Source: an uncultured Flavobacteriaceae bacterium (GTDB lineage: Bacteria > Bacteroidota > Bacteroidia > Flavobacteriales > Flavobacteriaceae). From it: a stretch of DNA of 64,000 nt. The translations under genes and the position numbers were made by a program. The stretch spans positions 186,001 to 250,000 of the forward strand of contig CALSUF010000001.1 of NCBI GenBank assembly GCA_943789465.1. Direction: 5' to 3'. A model generated the notes under the pieces. The model was not told the DNA's origin, searched no databases, and saw only the letters and a program-made list of their open reading frames with translations. The stretch's first letter is position 1. Each line of letters starts with the position of its first letter. Shown here piece after piece: positions 8,475 through 16,477 of this stretch.

Positions 8475-9461
8475 CTATTCCGCAGTTTGTTTTGGATACA
8501 TTCTATTATAAATAGGTAGGCACACTAGTGAAGCGCCTCCCAATACTATGATCATTAAGGTTTGTGAAGTCCACATGATCCATCCAAATGCAATGCTCGG
8601 ATCTTCAGGGATATTGAACATAGAAAACGCTGCAAAAACAGCGAGTGGATAAGAACCAATGCCTCCATTAGTAGCTGCAATACTGAAGCTCGCAAAAATA
8701 AAGCCGATTAAAATTGCAGAAAAAGGAAGCTGACTTGTTTCTACTAAAGAAAAAGAGGTGACATAGAACATTAGTACATACATGCCCCAAATAAAGAGTG
8801 TATGAAAAATAAAGGCCCCTTTTTTCTTCATTTTTAAAATACTGGTGACTCCTTCTAGAAGTCCACTAATTATCGATTTTATTTTTATGGCAATTTTAGA
8901 TTGCCCTCTTTGAATAAGTATTACAAAAAGAATAATTAAAAAAAAACTTGCAATAGTAAATACCAAAATTTGGTTTGTAGAAATATCAAATTTTTTAATT
9001 TTCTCAAAAAATTGGGTGGATATAAATTCGAACTGTAAAAAAAGCGCCATAGAAATAATCCCTAACATCACCAACATATCAGCAAGACGTTCTGATACTA
9101 TAGTTCCAAAACTCTTTTCAAAAGGGACACCTTCATAATTAGTGAGTACGGATGCTCTTGCAACTTCACCAGCTCTTGGAATGGTGTAATTGATAATATA
9201 GGTTATAAAAACAGCCATTATGCTATTCCCAATTTTAATATTGTAGCCCATAGGCTCTAACTGAAATCTCCAGCGGTAAGCACGCGATAGGTGACTAAGC
9301 AGTCCGAAAAAAACACCAAGTCCAACCCAGAAATAATCAGCATTTTTAAAATATTCTAGCAATTCAGAAATGGAAATTTTAGACAAAGAATACCAAACCA
9401 ATACCGCCCCAAACAAAAGCGGAATGCTAATTTTTAGAGCTGATTTGAGTTGATTGTTCAA
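8475..9461 (-). CDS. Flippase-like integral membrane protein (UPF0104 / LPG synthase TM family)
   Basis: This 328-residue polytopic protein has about eight membrane helices. It belongs to the family that shares the lysylphosphatidylglycerol synthase transmembrane domain. The signature AYRWRFQLEPMG near residue 65 and INYTIPRAGEVARASVLTNYEGVPF (of which the PRAGE core is diagnostic) are clear. There is no aminoacyl-transferase domain, so it should not be called a lipid aminoacylase; a lipid or glycolipid transport role is the usual inference. Its start lies 5 nt beyond the panD stop, placing it in the panC-panD transcript. Confidence 0.85.
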   Translation of the reverse strand: MNNQLKSALKISIPLLFGAVLVWYSLSKISISELLEYFKNADYFWVGLGVFFGLLSHLSRAYRWRFQLEPMGYNIKIGNSIMAVFITYIINYTIPRAGEVARASVLTNYEGVPFEKSFGTIVSERLADMLVMLGIISMALFLQFEFISTQFFEKIKKFDISTNQILVFTIASFFLIILFVILIQRGQSKIAIKIKSIISGLLEGVTSILKMKKKGAFIFHTLFIWGMYVLMFYVTSFSLVETSQLPFSAILIGFIFASFSIAATNGGIGSYPLAVFAAFSMFNIPEDPSIAFGWIMWTSQTLMIIVLGGASLVCLPIYNRMYPKQTAE

Positions 9462-9466
9462 AAAAA

Positions 9467-9817
9467 TTAGTTTAATAAGTTATTGATTTCATTTGGAAAT
9501 ACTAAAGATGGCTTGAACACTTTAGCGGCTTCAATATCCATAAAAGCATAGGTAATTAAAATGAGAACATCTCCAATAGAAACTTTATGAGCTGCAGCTC
9601 CATTAAGCGTAATTTCTCCTGAATTTCGAGGGCCAGGAATTACGTAAGTATCTAGGCGTTCCCCATTGTTATTATTGACTACTTGGATTTTTTCGCCTTG
9701 AATAATATTTGCGGCATCCATTAAATTTTCATCAATAGTAATACTACCTATGTAATCAAGGTCGGCTCCAGTTACTTTTACACGATGGATTTTAGATTTT
9801 ACAACTTGTATTTGCAT
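9467..9817 (-). CDS. panD: Aspartate 1-decarboxylase proenzyme
   Basis: PanD makes beta-alanine from aspartate for pantothenate and CoA synthesis. The 116-residue proenzyme carries the self-cleavage site at Gly24-Ser25 (DYIGSITID), which yields the pyruvoyl cofactor. The conserved [11 protein letters not shown] and [20 protein letters not shown] stretches follow. It sits 14 nt after panC, which uses its product. Confidence 0.97.
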   Translation of the reverse strand: MQIQVVKSKIHRVKVTGADLDYIGSITIDENLMDAANIIQGEKIQVVNNNNGERLDTYVIPGPRNSGEITLNGAAAHKVSIGDVLILITYAFMDIEAAKVFKPSLVFPNEINNLLN

Positions 9818-9831
9818 AAGAACAAAGGTAA

Positions 9832-10683
9832 TTAATTTAAAGCGATATTATCAATTAATCGAACATCTCTTGCAAAGACTGCAATAAATGCACGGTATGT
9901 TTTGGTTTGGTTTTTTTGCTGAATAGGCGTTAAGTTATCACTTTCTGAAATCTGAAAATATTCCAACTCAAATAATGGGTGATTGCTAAACTGTGTGCTT
10001 ACCCAGTGGGAAATATCTTTAGGAAGTTCTAGTTGAAATTTTTCTTTAACAGTTTGCAGTGTTTTATAAATTAAGGCTGCTGTTTCTTTTTCTTCAAAAG
10101 ATAAACGGCTGTTTCTTGAGCTCATAGCGAGCCCATTGGGTTCCCGCTCAATTGGACACCCTACAATAGTTACAGGAAGTTGAGATGTCTCAACCATCTT
10201 TTTGATTATTTGAAGTTGCTGAAAGTCTTTTTCGCCAAAATAAGCAAGCGTAGGTTTTACGATTTCAAACAACCGTTTCACTATGGTTCCAACCCCATCA
10301 AAATGACCTGTTCTAAATTTCCCTTCCATTTGAAATTCTAGACCTCCAAAATCAAACCGCTCTGCTGTTGTTTGAACTCCATAGATATCATCTACTGTGG
10401 GAGCATACACTACAATTGCTGTTTTAGAAAGTGTTTCTAACAATTTAATGTCTTCGGTCAAGGTACGAGGGTATTTACTTAAATCTTGTGGATTGTCAAA
10501 CTGAGTTGGGTTTACAAAAATGCTAACAACCACCAGCGTGTTTTCAGACATAGCAGTTTTTACTAAAGACAGATGACCCGCATGCAGGGCTCCCATAGTT
10601 GGAACAAATCCTAGCGAAAAAACAGGGTTATGTTCCCTGTTGATAAAGGCGCTTAATTCAGTTTTAGTTGTGTAAACTTGCAT
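9832..10683 (-). CDS. panC: Pantothenate synthetase
   Basis: PanC joins pantoate and beta-alanine using ATP. The 283-residue protein carries [13 protein letters not shown] with the HxGH nucleotide-binding motif at 34-37, then [22 protein letters not shown] and [10 protein letters not shown], all family signatures. It is the first gene of a minus-strand run (panC, panD, flippase-like protein, esterase-like protein, radA) and has a perfect -7 element 23 nt upstream of its start. panB is not in the window. Confidence 0.97.
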   Translation of the reverse strand: MQVYTTKTELSAFINREHNPVFSLGFVPTMGALHAGHLSLVKTAMSENTLVVVSIFVNPTQFDNPQDLSKYPRTLTEDIKLLETLSKTAIVVYAPTVDDIYGVQTTAERFDFGGLEFQMEGKFRTGHFDGVGTIVKRLFEIVKPTLAYFGEKDFQQLQIIKKMVETSQLPVTIVGCPIEREPNGLAMSSRNSRLSFEEKETAALIYKTLQTVKEKFQLELPKDISHWVSTQFSNHPLFELEYFQISESDNLTPIQQKNQTKTYRAFIAVFARDVRLIDNIALN

Positions 10684-10705
10684 TTAGTAAATAATTAACA
10701 GCGTG

Positions 10706-10713
10706 CAAACTTA
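10706..10713 (-). promoter_or_regulatory. -7 promoter element for panC
   Basis: On the minus strand TAAGTTTG matches TAnnTTTG exactly, 23 nt upstream of the panC ATG. It lies head to head with another -7 element at 10745-10752, so the 106-nt gap holds two divergent promoters. Confidence 0.5.
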
Positions 10714-10744
10714 AGGTATTACTATTAATCTGCATAAAATTTTG

Positions 10745-10752
10745 TATTTTTG
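10745..10752 (+). promoter_or_regulatory. -7 promoter element for the GT5-like gene
   Basis: TATTTTTG matches TAnnTTTG exactly, 37 nt upstream of the ATG at 10790. It overlaps the start of the upstream TTG-initiated reading frame and therefore supports the internal ATG as the start. Confidence 0.5.
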
Positions 10753-10789
10753 CGTGTTTTTTGTTGATAACGCTAAAACCATAGAACAT

Positions 10790-11608
10790 ATGAAAGATAA
10801 GAGAGTATTATACGTTTCGTCCGAGGTTGTTCCTTACTTACCTGAAACAGAGATTTCCTCCATGTCGTTTGAAGCCCCTAGAATGGTCAACAAACAAGGT
10901 GGGCAAATACGAATCTTCATGCCGCGTTATGGAAATATCAACGAACGAAGACATCAGCTACATGAAGTGATTCGTCTTTCTGGAATCAACTTAGTGATCA
11001 ATGACTTAGATATGCCTTTGATTATCAAAGTTGCTTCTATCCCAAAGGAACGTATTCAGGTATATTTTATTGACAACGAAGAATATTTCAAGCGAAAAGC
11101 AACGTTTACCGACGAAAATGGCACATTATTTGAAGACAATGATGAACGTGCTATCTTTTTTGCAAAAGGGGTTATTGAAACTGTAAAGAAATTAAACTGG
11201 GCGCCAGACATCATTCACGTACATGGTTGGTTGGCCTCTTTATTGCCGTTGTATTTAAAACAATATTATAGAGATGAACCTCTATTTAAAGAAAGTAAAA
11301 TTGTAACCTCAATTTACAATCAAAGTTTTGATGATACGCTAAATACGGGGATGATTGACAAAATAAAGTTTGATGAAATTGAGGACACTCACATCAATAA
11401 ACTCAAAACCCCTAGCTATTCAAACTTAATGAAGGTTGCAGTTGATTTTTCAGATGGATTGATAAAAGGATCTCAAGAGCTCCCAAAAGAATTAGAAGAT
11501 TATCTTGATAACTGTGATAAGCCTGTATTGGATTTTCAATACCCAGAAGCTTTTGCAGAGGCATATACTGAATTTTATAACACACAAATCTTAAAACTAG
11601 CCCCTTAA
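10790..11608 (+). CDS. Truncated glycogen/starch synthase-like (GT5 N-domain) protein
   Basis: This 272-residue protein resembles only the N-terminal half of GT5 glycogen synthases: RVLYVSSEVVPYLPET, then IRIFMPRYGNINERRHQLHE (its MPRYGNI core is typical) and PDIIHVHGWLASLLPLYLK. The KxGGL substrate-binding motif expected after SEVVP is absent, reading PETEIS, and there is no C-terminal Rossmann domain. It is therefore unlikely to be a working synthase. The ATG at 10790 is chosen because a -7 promoter element overlaps the upstream alternative. The DUF4270 gene starts 1 nt after its stop, and panC is divergent. Its role is unknown. Confidence 0.8.
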   Translation: MKDKRVLYVSSEVVPYLPETEISSMSFEAPRMVNKQGGQIRIFMPRYGNINERRHQLHEVIRLSGINLVINDLDMPLIIKVASIPKERIQVYFIDNEEYFKRKATFTDENGTLFEDNDERAIFFAKGVIETVKKLNWAPDIIHVHGWLASLLPLYLKQYYRDEPLFKESKIVTSIYNQSFDDTLNTGMIDKIKFDEIEDTHINKLKTPSYSNLMKVAVDFSDGLIKGSQELPKELEDYLDNCDKPVLDFQYPEAFAEAYTEFYNTQILKLAP

Positions 11609-11609
11609 T

Positions 11610-13304
11610 ATGAAATATTTTAACTCCGTATCATTTAAATCTGTTTGTTTTTTAACCCTGATTTTTATGGTTCAGGCTTGTGATAATGAGTTTTCTGAAA
11701 TTGGAACTGGAATTGTAGGAATCCCAGATTTTGAAATCCAAAATAGTACTTACCCCATAACTACTTACAATAAAAAAATCACTTCTTTCCAATCAAATGG
11801 GCTTGACGAAAATCTTTTAGGCTACTATTACGATCCTATATTTGGAAGTACTAAAGTTGATTTTGTAGGGCAATTGACCCCAAAAACTTTTACCCCATTT
11901 TTTGGAGACGGTACCGTTTTAGACTCTGTCGTATTAACAATCCCTTACGCAAATACCGCAGATGCTTCTGAAGACACAACGACTTATGATCTTGATTCTT
12001 TATATGGAAGCGAACCCATAAAACTATCTATTTTTAAAAACAATTACTACCTCAGAGCCTTTGATCCAAACGCAGACTTAGATGCTCCACAAAATTATTA
12101 TTCCAACGGAACTTTAACGCAGGGTGAAACTTTAGGGGTCTCCGATCTTGAAGGAGAGTTGATATATAATGATAACAATTATCTTCCAAATGCAAACCCT
12201 ATTGAATTGTGGGAAGAAAATGAAGAAACCACTGTTTTTGAAGTTGCATCTACGATACAACCAAGCTTAAGAGTTCTTTTGTTTGGTGGAGAGATGGAAG
12301 ATGGAATTACCACACCTACTACTGCAGAATTTTGGGACGAGTTGATTCTTTCAAAAGAAGAAGACGGAGTTCTGAGTGACGCCAGTAGTTTTTATGAGTA
12401 TTTTAGAGGGCTGTATTTTAAGGTAGAGCCAAAAGATTCAACTCCTCTAAAAGGAAGCCTAATCCAATTAGACTTTTCGTCTTCAAATGCAAATGTGAAA
12501 ATATACTATTCATACCAGCAAACCACAACTGCAGATGATGTGGAGACAACCACTACTGCTCAAGGGCAATATGAAATGAGTTTTTTAGGGAATCGCATAA
12601 GTATTTTTAATAATGATTTTAATACTTCTGTATTACAAACCATTGAAGACTCCTCAACAGATGATGAAGGCGATGACTTCCTGTATCTAAAAGGTGGAGA
12701 AGGCTCTATGGCAGTTGTTGAATTGTTTGCTGACCAAGAAGGGAGCACAGAAGAAGAGCAATTGAACGAATTCAGAGAAGTTAACAACGGCATAGTTACC
12801 GTTAAGCGTTTGATCAACGAAGCGTACTTAGAGTTTTATGTTGATGCAATACAGTCAAATCCCGATCTTCCTAATAGAGTTTACCTCTACGATTTAGACA
12901 ATAACCTCCCAATGGCTGACTTCTTTTTAGACCAAACAGTCAATGCCAGTTCTTCTGATTCTAAATTTACACATTTGGTACCTCTATCCACTGAAACAAA
13001 TGCTGACGGCACAGAACAAAAGAAGTATAAAATTAGATTGACAGAACATTTGAATAATATCATCATAGACGACTCCACAAATGTGAAGCTTGGACTTGTT
13101 GTTTCTTCCAATGTAGGAGCTGCAGCTACAAAAGGATTCCAGAACGGAATTGATATAGGTAATACTATTATAGAAGGTATCCCAACAGGAACTATATTGT
13201 CTCCGAAAAGCGTTATACTTCACGGAAATAACTCCCCAGACCCTACAAAAAGGGCGAAACTTAATATTTATTATACTGAACCCAATACAGAATCTAGCAA
13301 CTAA
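11610..13304 (+). CDS. DUF4270 lipoprotein
   Basis: This 564-residue exported lipoprotein has a lipobox ending in Cys24 (IFMVQAC). The pattern after it, including FEIGTGIVG-like FSEIGTGIVG, LLGYYYDPIFGSTKVDFVGQL and the final KSVILHGNNSPDPTKRAKLN, is that of the Bacteroidota DUF4270 family, whose function is not established. It lies between the GT5-like gene (1 nt upstream) and glmS (12 nt downstream), so it is probably cotranscribed with both. Its acidic, beta-rich composition fits an outer-membrane-anchored protein. Confidence 0.88.
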   Translation: MKYFNSVSFKSVCFLTLIFMVQACDNEFSEIGTGIVGIPDFEIQNSTYPITTYNKKITSFQSNGLDENLLGYYYDPIFGSTKVDFVGQLTPKTFTPFFGDGTVLDSVVLTIPYANTADASEDTTTYDLDSLYGSEPIKLSIFKNNYYLRAFDPNADLDAPQNYYSNGTLTQGETLGVSDLEGELIYNDNNYLPNANPIELWEENEETTVFEVASTIQPSLRVLLFGGEMEDGITTPTTAEFWDELILSKEEDGVLSDASSFYEYFRGLYFKVEPKDSTPLKGSLIQLDFSSSNANVKIYYSYQQTTTADDVETTTTAQGQYEMSFLGNRISIFNNDFNTSVLQTIEDSSTDDEGDDFLYLKGGEGSMAVVELFADQEGSTEEEQLNEFREVNNGIVTVKRLINEAYLEFYVDAIQSNPDLPNRVYLYDLDNNLPMADFFLDQTVNASSSDSKFTHLVPLSTETNADGTEQKKYKIRLTEHLNNIIIDDSTNVKLGLVVSSNVGAAATKGFQNGIDIGNTIIEGIPTGTILSPKSVILHGNNSPDPTKRAKLNIYYTEPNTESSN

Positions 13305-13316
13305 AATTTATATCAC

Positions 13317-15164
13317 ATGTGTGGAATTGTAGGATACATTGGCCATAGAGAAGCCTATCCCGTAATACTAAAAGGACTTCAGCGTTTAGAATACAGAGGT
13401 TATGACAGCGCTGGAATTGCACTCTATAATGGCTCTGAAGTCAAACTTTCTAAGACCAAGGGAAAGGTTGTAGATTTAAAAAACAAAGTTTCTGAACAAA
13501 TTAATACCGCAGGTAATTTAGGAATTGGACATACACGTTGGGCAACACACGGCGTTCCAAACGATGTTAATTCACACCCTCACTTTTCTAATTCTGGAGA
13601 TTTGGTGATCATCCATAATGGCATTATTGAAAACTACGGCGCTTTAAAAGAAGAGCTCATAAAAAGAGGTTATAAATTTTCTTCAGATACAGATACAGAA
13701 GTGTTAGTAAACCTTATTGAAGACGTCCAAAAAAATAGTAATTTAAAACTTGGGAAAGCCGTACAAGTCGCACTCAATCAAGTTGTAGGCGCCTACGCAA
13801 TTGCAGTGTTTGATATTAAAAAACCCAACGAAATTGTAGCAGCCCGCTTAGGAAGTCCCCTAGCAATTGGTGTTGGCGAAAATGAATTTTTTATTGCCAG
13901 TGACGCTTCTCCTTTTTTAGAGTATACGAACAATGCGTTGTATTTGGAAGATGAAGAAATGGCAGTCATCCGCTTACATAAGCCATTAAAAATAAGAAAT
14001 ATTAAAGACGATAAAATTGTCAGTCCCTACATTCAAGAACTAAAAATAAATCTTGAACAAATTGAAAAAGGAGGGTACGACCATTTTATGTTAAAAGAAA
14101 TATTTGAACAACCAAACGCTATTAAAGACACCTATAGAGGTCGTTTATTAATTGACGAAGGCATTATAAAAATGGCTGGAGTTGAAGACAACATGGGCAA
14201 GTTTCTAAACGCTAACCGTATCATTATTATAGCCTGTGGAACCTCTTGGCATGCTGGTTTAGTTGCAGAATATATTATTGAAGACTTAGCGCGAATCCCT
14301 GTAGAAGTTGAATATGCTTCAGAGTTTAGGTACAGAAACCCTGTGATTAACGACAAAGATGTAGTCATTGCCATTTCTCAATCTGGAGAAACAGCAGATA
14401 CACTTGCTGCTATTAAACTCGCAAAAGAAAAAGGTGCATTTGTATTTGGAGTGTGTAATGTCGTTGGATCTTCTATATCTCGTGAAACCCATGCTGGAGC
14501 TTACACCCACGCAGGTCCAGAAATTGGAGTGGCTTCTACCAAAGCTTTTACAACTCAGATTACGGTTCTAACACTGATTGCGTTGCGATTGGCAAAAGCC
14601 AAAGGCACCATGTCTAGCTCTGACTTTAGAAGGCATCTTGTAGAACTAGAGACCATCCCTGAAAAAGTTGAGGCAACACTTAAATCGGAAACATTATCAA
14701 AAGAAATTGCAGCAATCTACAAAGACGCTAAAAACTTTTTATACCTAGGTCGTGGGTTTAATTTTCCTGTAGCTCTTGAAGGTGCTCTGAAACTTAAAGA
14801 AATATCTTACATTCATGCCGAAGGCTATCCAGCTGCTGAAATGAAGCATGGTCCTATTGCGCTTATAGACGAAAATATGCCTATAGCGGTCATTGCTACC
14901 AAATTTGGGCATTACGAAAAAGTGGTGAGTAATATTCAAGAAATCAAATCTAGAAAAGGAAAAATTATTGCTGTAGTGACTAAAGGAGATACCCAAGTCA
15001 AAGATATTGCAGACCATGTGATTGAAATTCCTGAAACCTTAGAATTACTGTCACCACTTCTTACAACCATCCCTTTACAATTATTGTCATACCATATCGC
15101 TGTGATGTTAGACAGAAATGTAGATCAACCAAGAAATCTTGCGAAATCTGTAACGGTGGAGTAG
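13317..15164 (+). CDS. glmS: Glutamine-fructose-6-phosphate aminotransferase
   Basis: GlmS makes glucosamine-6-phosphate, the entry to peptidoglycan and lipopolysaccharide precursors. The 615 residues begin MCGIVGYIG; Cys2, exposed after Met removal, is the glutaminase nucleophile, followed by YRGYDSAG and HTRWATHG. Two SIS isomerase domains follow (ACGTSWHAG and GRGFNFPVALEGALKLKE), and the C-terminus PRNLAKSVTVE is canonical. Length and motifs are complete. No glmS ribozyme is expected in this lineage, and the 12-nt gap upstream cannot hold one. Confidence 0.98.
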   Translation: MCGIVGYIGHREAYPVILKGLQRLEYRGYDSAGIALYNGSEVKLSKTKGKVVDLKNKVSEQINTAGNLGIGHTRWATHGVPNDVNSHPHFSNSGDLVIIHNGIIENYGALKEELIKRGYKFSSDTDTEVLVNLIEDVQKNSNLKLGKAVQVALNQVVGAYAIAVFDIKKPNEIVAARLGSPLAIGVGENEFFIASDASPFLEYTNNALYLEDEEMAVIRLHKPLKIRNIKDDKIVSPYIQELKINLEQIEKGGYDHFMLKEIFEQPNAIKDTYRGRLLIDEGIIKMAGVEDNMGKFLNANRIIIIACGTSWHAGLVAEYIIEDLARIPVEVEYASEFRYRNPVINDKDVVIAISQSGETADTLAAIKLAKEKGAFVFGVCNVVGSSISRETHAGAYTHAGPEIGVASTKAFTTQITVLTLIALRLAKAKGTMSSSDFRRHLVELETIPEKVEATLKSETLSKEIAAIYKDAKNFLYLGRGFNFPVALEGALKLKEISYIHAEGYPAAEMKHGPIALIDENMPIAVIATKFGHYEKVVSNIQEIKSRKGKIIAVVTKGDTQVKDIADHVIEIPETLELLSPLLTTIPLQLLSYHIAVMLDRNVDQPRNLAKSVTVE

Positions 15165-15166
15165 AG

Positions 15167-15496
15167 ATGTGTGTTGGTAATTCTTACTCCATAAAATGGA
15201 TGTTAAGTTTCTCAATATCAACTATAACCACACATCTTTGGGAGTCTAATTATACTGATTATCAACAGTATTTATTCACCCGAATTTGTGTTTATAAAGA
15301 GGGTTTTCTTACCCCTATTGGATATAGAAAAATATCTAAAATTTTCAATGAGGAGGGGTTAAAAACACCTCGTGGAAGTATCTTTAAGAACAATCACGTT
15401 CATTCCATTTATAAGAAAGGTAACATTAGAGAAGAACGAATGAAAAGAGAAGATATTTTAGAGGTATCCCAACCTAACATTGAGTTAATTAAATAA
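15167..15496 (+). CDS. Orphan recombinase-domain-like small protein, possibly a remnant
   Basis: The open frame gives 109 residues, but only the second half looks like protein. The stretch ICVYKEGFLTPIGYRKISK followed by IFNEEGLKTPRGSIFKNNHV and HSIYKKGNIREER resembles the helical Recombinase domain of large serine recombinases: repeats of IA..LN..G..TP.G, then a V..I.... helix. No catalytic resolvase domain is present here. The first 40 residues have no recognisable pattern, and the true start is uncertain. It directly follows glmS (2 nt). It could be a short functional DNA-binding protein or a decayed recombinase fragment. Confidence 0.4.
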   Translation: MCVGNSYSIKWMLSFSISTITTHLWESNYTDYQQYLFTRICVYKEGFLTPIGYRKISKIFNEEGLKTPRGSIFKNNHVHSIYKKGNIREERMKREDILEVSQPNIELIK

Positions 15497-15505
15497 ATTA
15501 ACAAC

Positions 15506-15697
15506 TCACTCTAAACTAAATAAATCATCTACTTTACATTCTAATTCTTTAGAAAGTTTCAAACATAACAGAATTGAGGGATGAAATCTGTTATTTTCAA
15601 TAGAATTGATTGTTTGTCTAGAAACACCTATTTTTCTTGAAACATCTTCTTGTGTATATCCAGACTTTGTTCGATATAATTTTAAATTATTTTTCAT
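15506..15697 (-). CDS. XRE-family small transcriptional regulator
   Basis: This 63-residue protein is essentially one Cro/CI helix-turn-helix: LKLYRTKSGYTQEDVSRKIG, then VSRQTINSIENNRFHPSILL, ending in LECKVDDLFSLE. It matches the stand-alone YgzD-like XRE group that often pairs with a small membrane protein. Its ATG overlaps the stop of the upstream membrane protein by 4 nt, so the two are translationally coupled. The promoter of the pair is embedded in an 11-bp-arm inverted repeat, suggesting autoregulation. Confidence 0.9.
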   Translation of the reverse strand: MKNNLKLYRTKSGYTQEDVSRKIGVSRQTINSIENNRFHPSILLCLKLSKELECKVDDLFSLE

Positions 15698-16152
15698 GAT
15701 TTATAGTGTTTGAACAATCTGAATTTAAATATTAAATTAAATAAGAAGATTATTAAAAATAAGTTAAACACTAATACATACATATAGTTAAGATTGTACA
15801 CTAAAAAGGTGGATATAATTATTAACCCAAAACTAATAAAGAGAGATAAGGATAAACTTTCTAATCTAATTCTTGAAATTAATTCATCTTCTATTTTTTC
15901 TTTACTAAAAGAGTTTACTAATCCGGAAATAATAATCAATAAAGTAAAAATTTCATCCCCTAAACCATTTTCTATCCACCCAAACCCTGTTCTTTCTGAT
16001 CCAATCCACTCATATGAAAAAATTGAAAAAACGTTGACAACAAACAGATCTTGTATTCTGTCAGTTAACAACAAAAATAATCCGATTGGTATTGATAAAT
16101 AAAAAATCACACCACTGATTTTTTTAAGCTTATTGCTAAATAAATAACTCAT
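15694..16152 (-). CDS. Four-helix membrane protein paired with an XRE regulator
   Basis: This 152-residue protein has about four hydrophobic segments: ISGVIFYLSIPIGLFLLL, EIFTLLIIISGLVNSF, LSLSLFISFGLIIISTFLV and YVLVFNLFLIIFLFNLIF. The start is set at the ATG at 16152 (MSYLFSNKL). A well-formed promoter lies just upstream of it, and the longer upstream frame would run back through that promoter. The layout of a small XRE regulator with a DUF2178-like membrane protein resembles SdpR/SdpI-type and similar two-gene modules by organisation only; I do not recognise the family. Confidence 0.75.
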   Translation of the reverse strand: MSYLFSNKLKKISGVIFYLSIPIGLFLLLTDRIQDLFVVNVFSIFSYEWIGSERTGFGWIENGLGDEIFTLLIIISGLVNSFSKEKIEDELISRIRLESLSLSLFISFGLIIISTFLVYNLNYMYVLVFNLFLIIFLFNLIFKFRLFKHYKS

Positions 16153-16173
16153 ATTATGATTTTTAAATTTTAT

Positions 16174-16219
16174 CAAATGTAAAGTATTTTTTACATAATG
16201 ACAAAAAAACTTTACATTT
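16174..16219 (-). promoter_or_regulatory. Promoter with inverted-repeat operator for the membrane/XRE pair
   Basis: On the minus strand a TTTG (16202-16205), a 20-nt spacer and TACATTTG (16174-16181) form a complete Bacteroidota promoter (TTTG-N20-TAnnTTTG). An inverted repeat with perfect 11-bp arms, AAATGTAAAGT (16175-16185) and ACTTTACATTT (16209-16219), lies over it. One arm covers the -7 element and the other abuts the -33 element. A third half-site TTTACAT sits at 16190-16196. The likely binder is the XRE protein of the same operon. Confidence 0.7.
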
Positions 16220-16477
16220 TTTGAATAATTGAGATTAAAGTTATCTAAAAGGGTTAAGAATGTCTCTACATAGAATGATCTCATAAAGGATAATCACGAC
16301 TCTCAAGACAATTTATTAAGTAGCTGATTTTCAATTAAATAAACTTTAAAAAGTATCTATAAAGAGATTATCCAAGGGTGTAATTAATAATATTTGTAGA
16401 AAAAATTAAGAATTATTAAATTTTTAATGCTTAAATTTGATATTACTATAACCTTACGATATTAAACAATTTAATTT
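16220..16477. other. Intergenic region before the TonB receptor
   Basis: This 258-nt AT-rich gap lies between the XRE/membrane pair and the TonB receptor. A receptor promoter must lie here or slightly upstream, but no exact TAnnTTTG with correct spacing was found. No RNA gene or repeat is recognised. Confidence 0.4.

Noticed and set aside
10742-10789. TTG-initiated extension of the GT5-like gene
   Set aside because: It overlaps the TATTTTTG element; residues before the ATG do not match the family.
12560-13223. Overlapping minus-strand open frames inside the DUF4270 gene
   Set aside because: They are shadows of a strongly coding plus-strand gene and have low-complexity, non-protein-like composition.
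15794-16102. Plus-strand 102-codon frame opposite the membrane protein gene
   Set aside because: It is antisense to a gene with clear helices, promoter and operon partner, and shows no domain.
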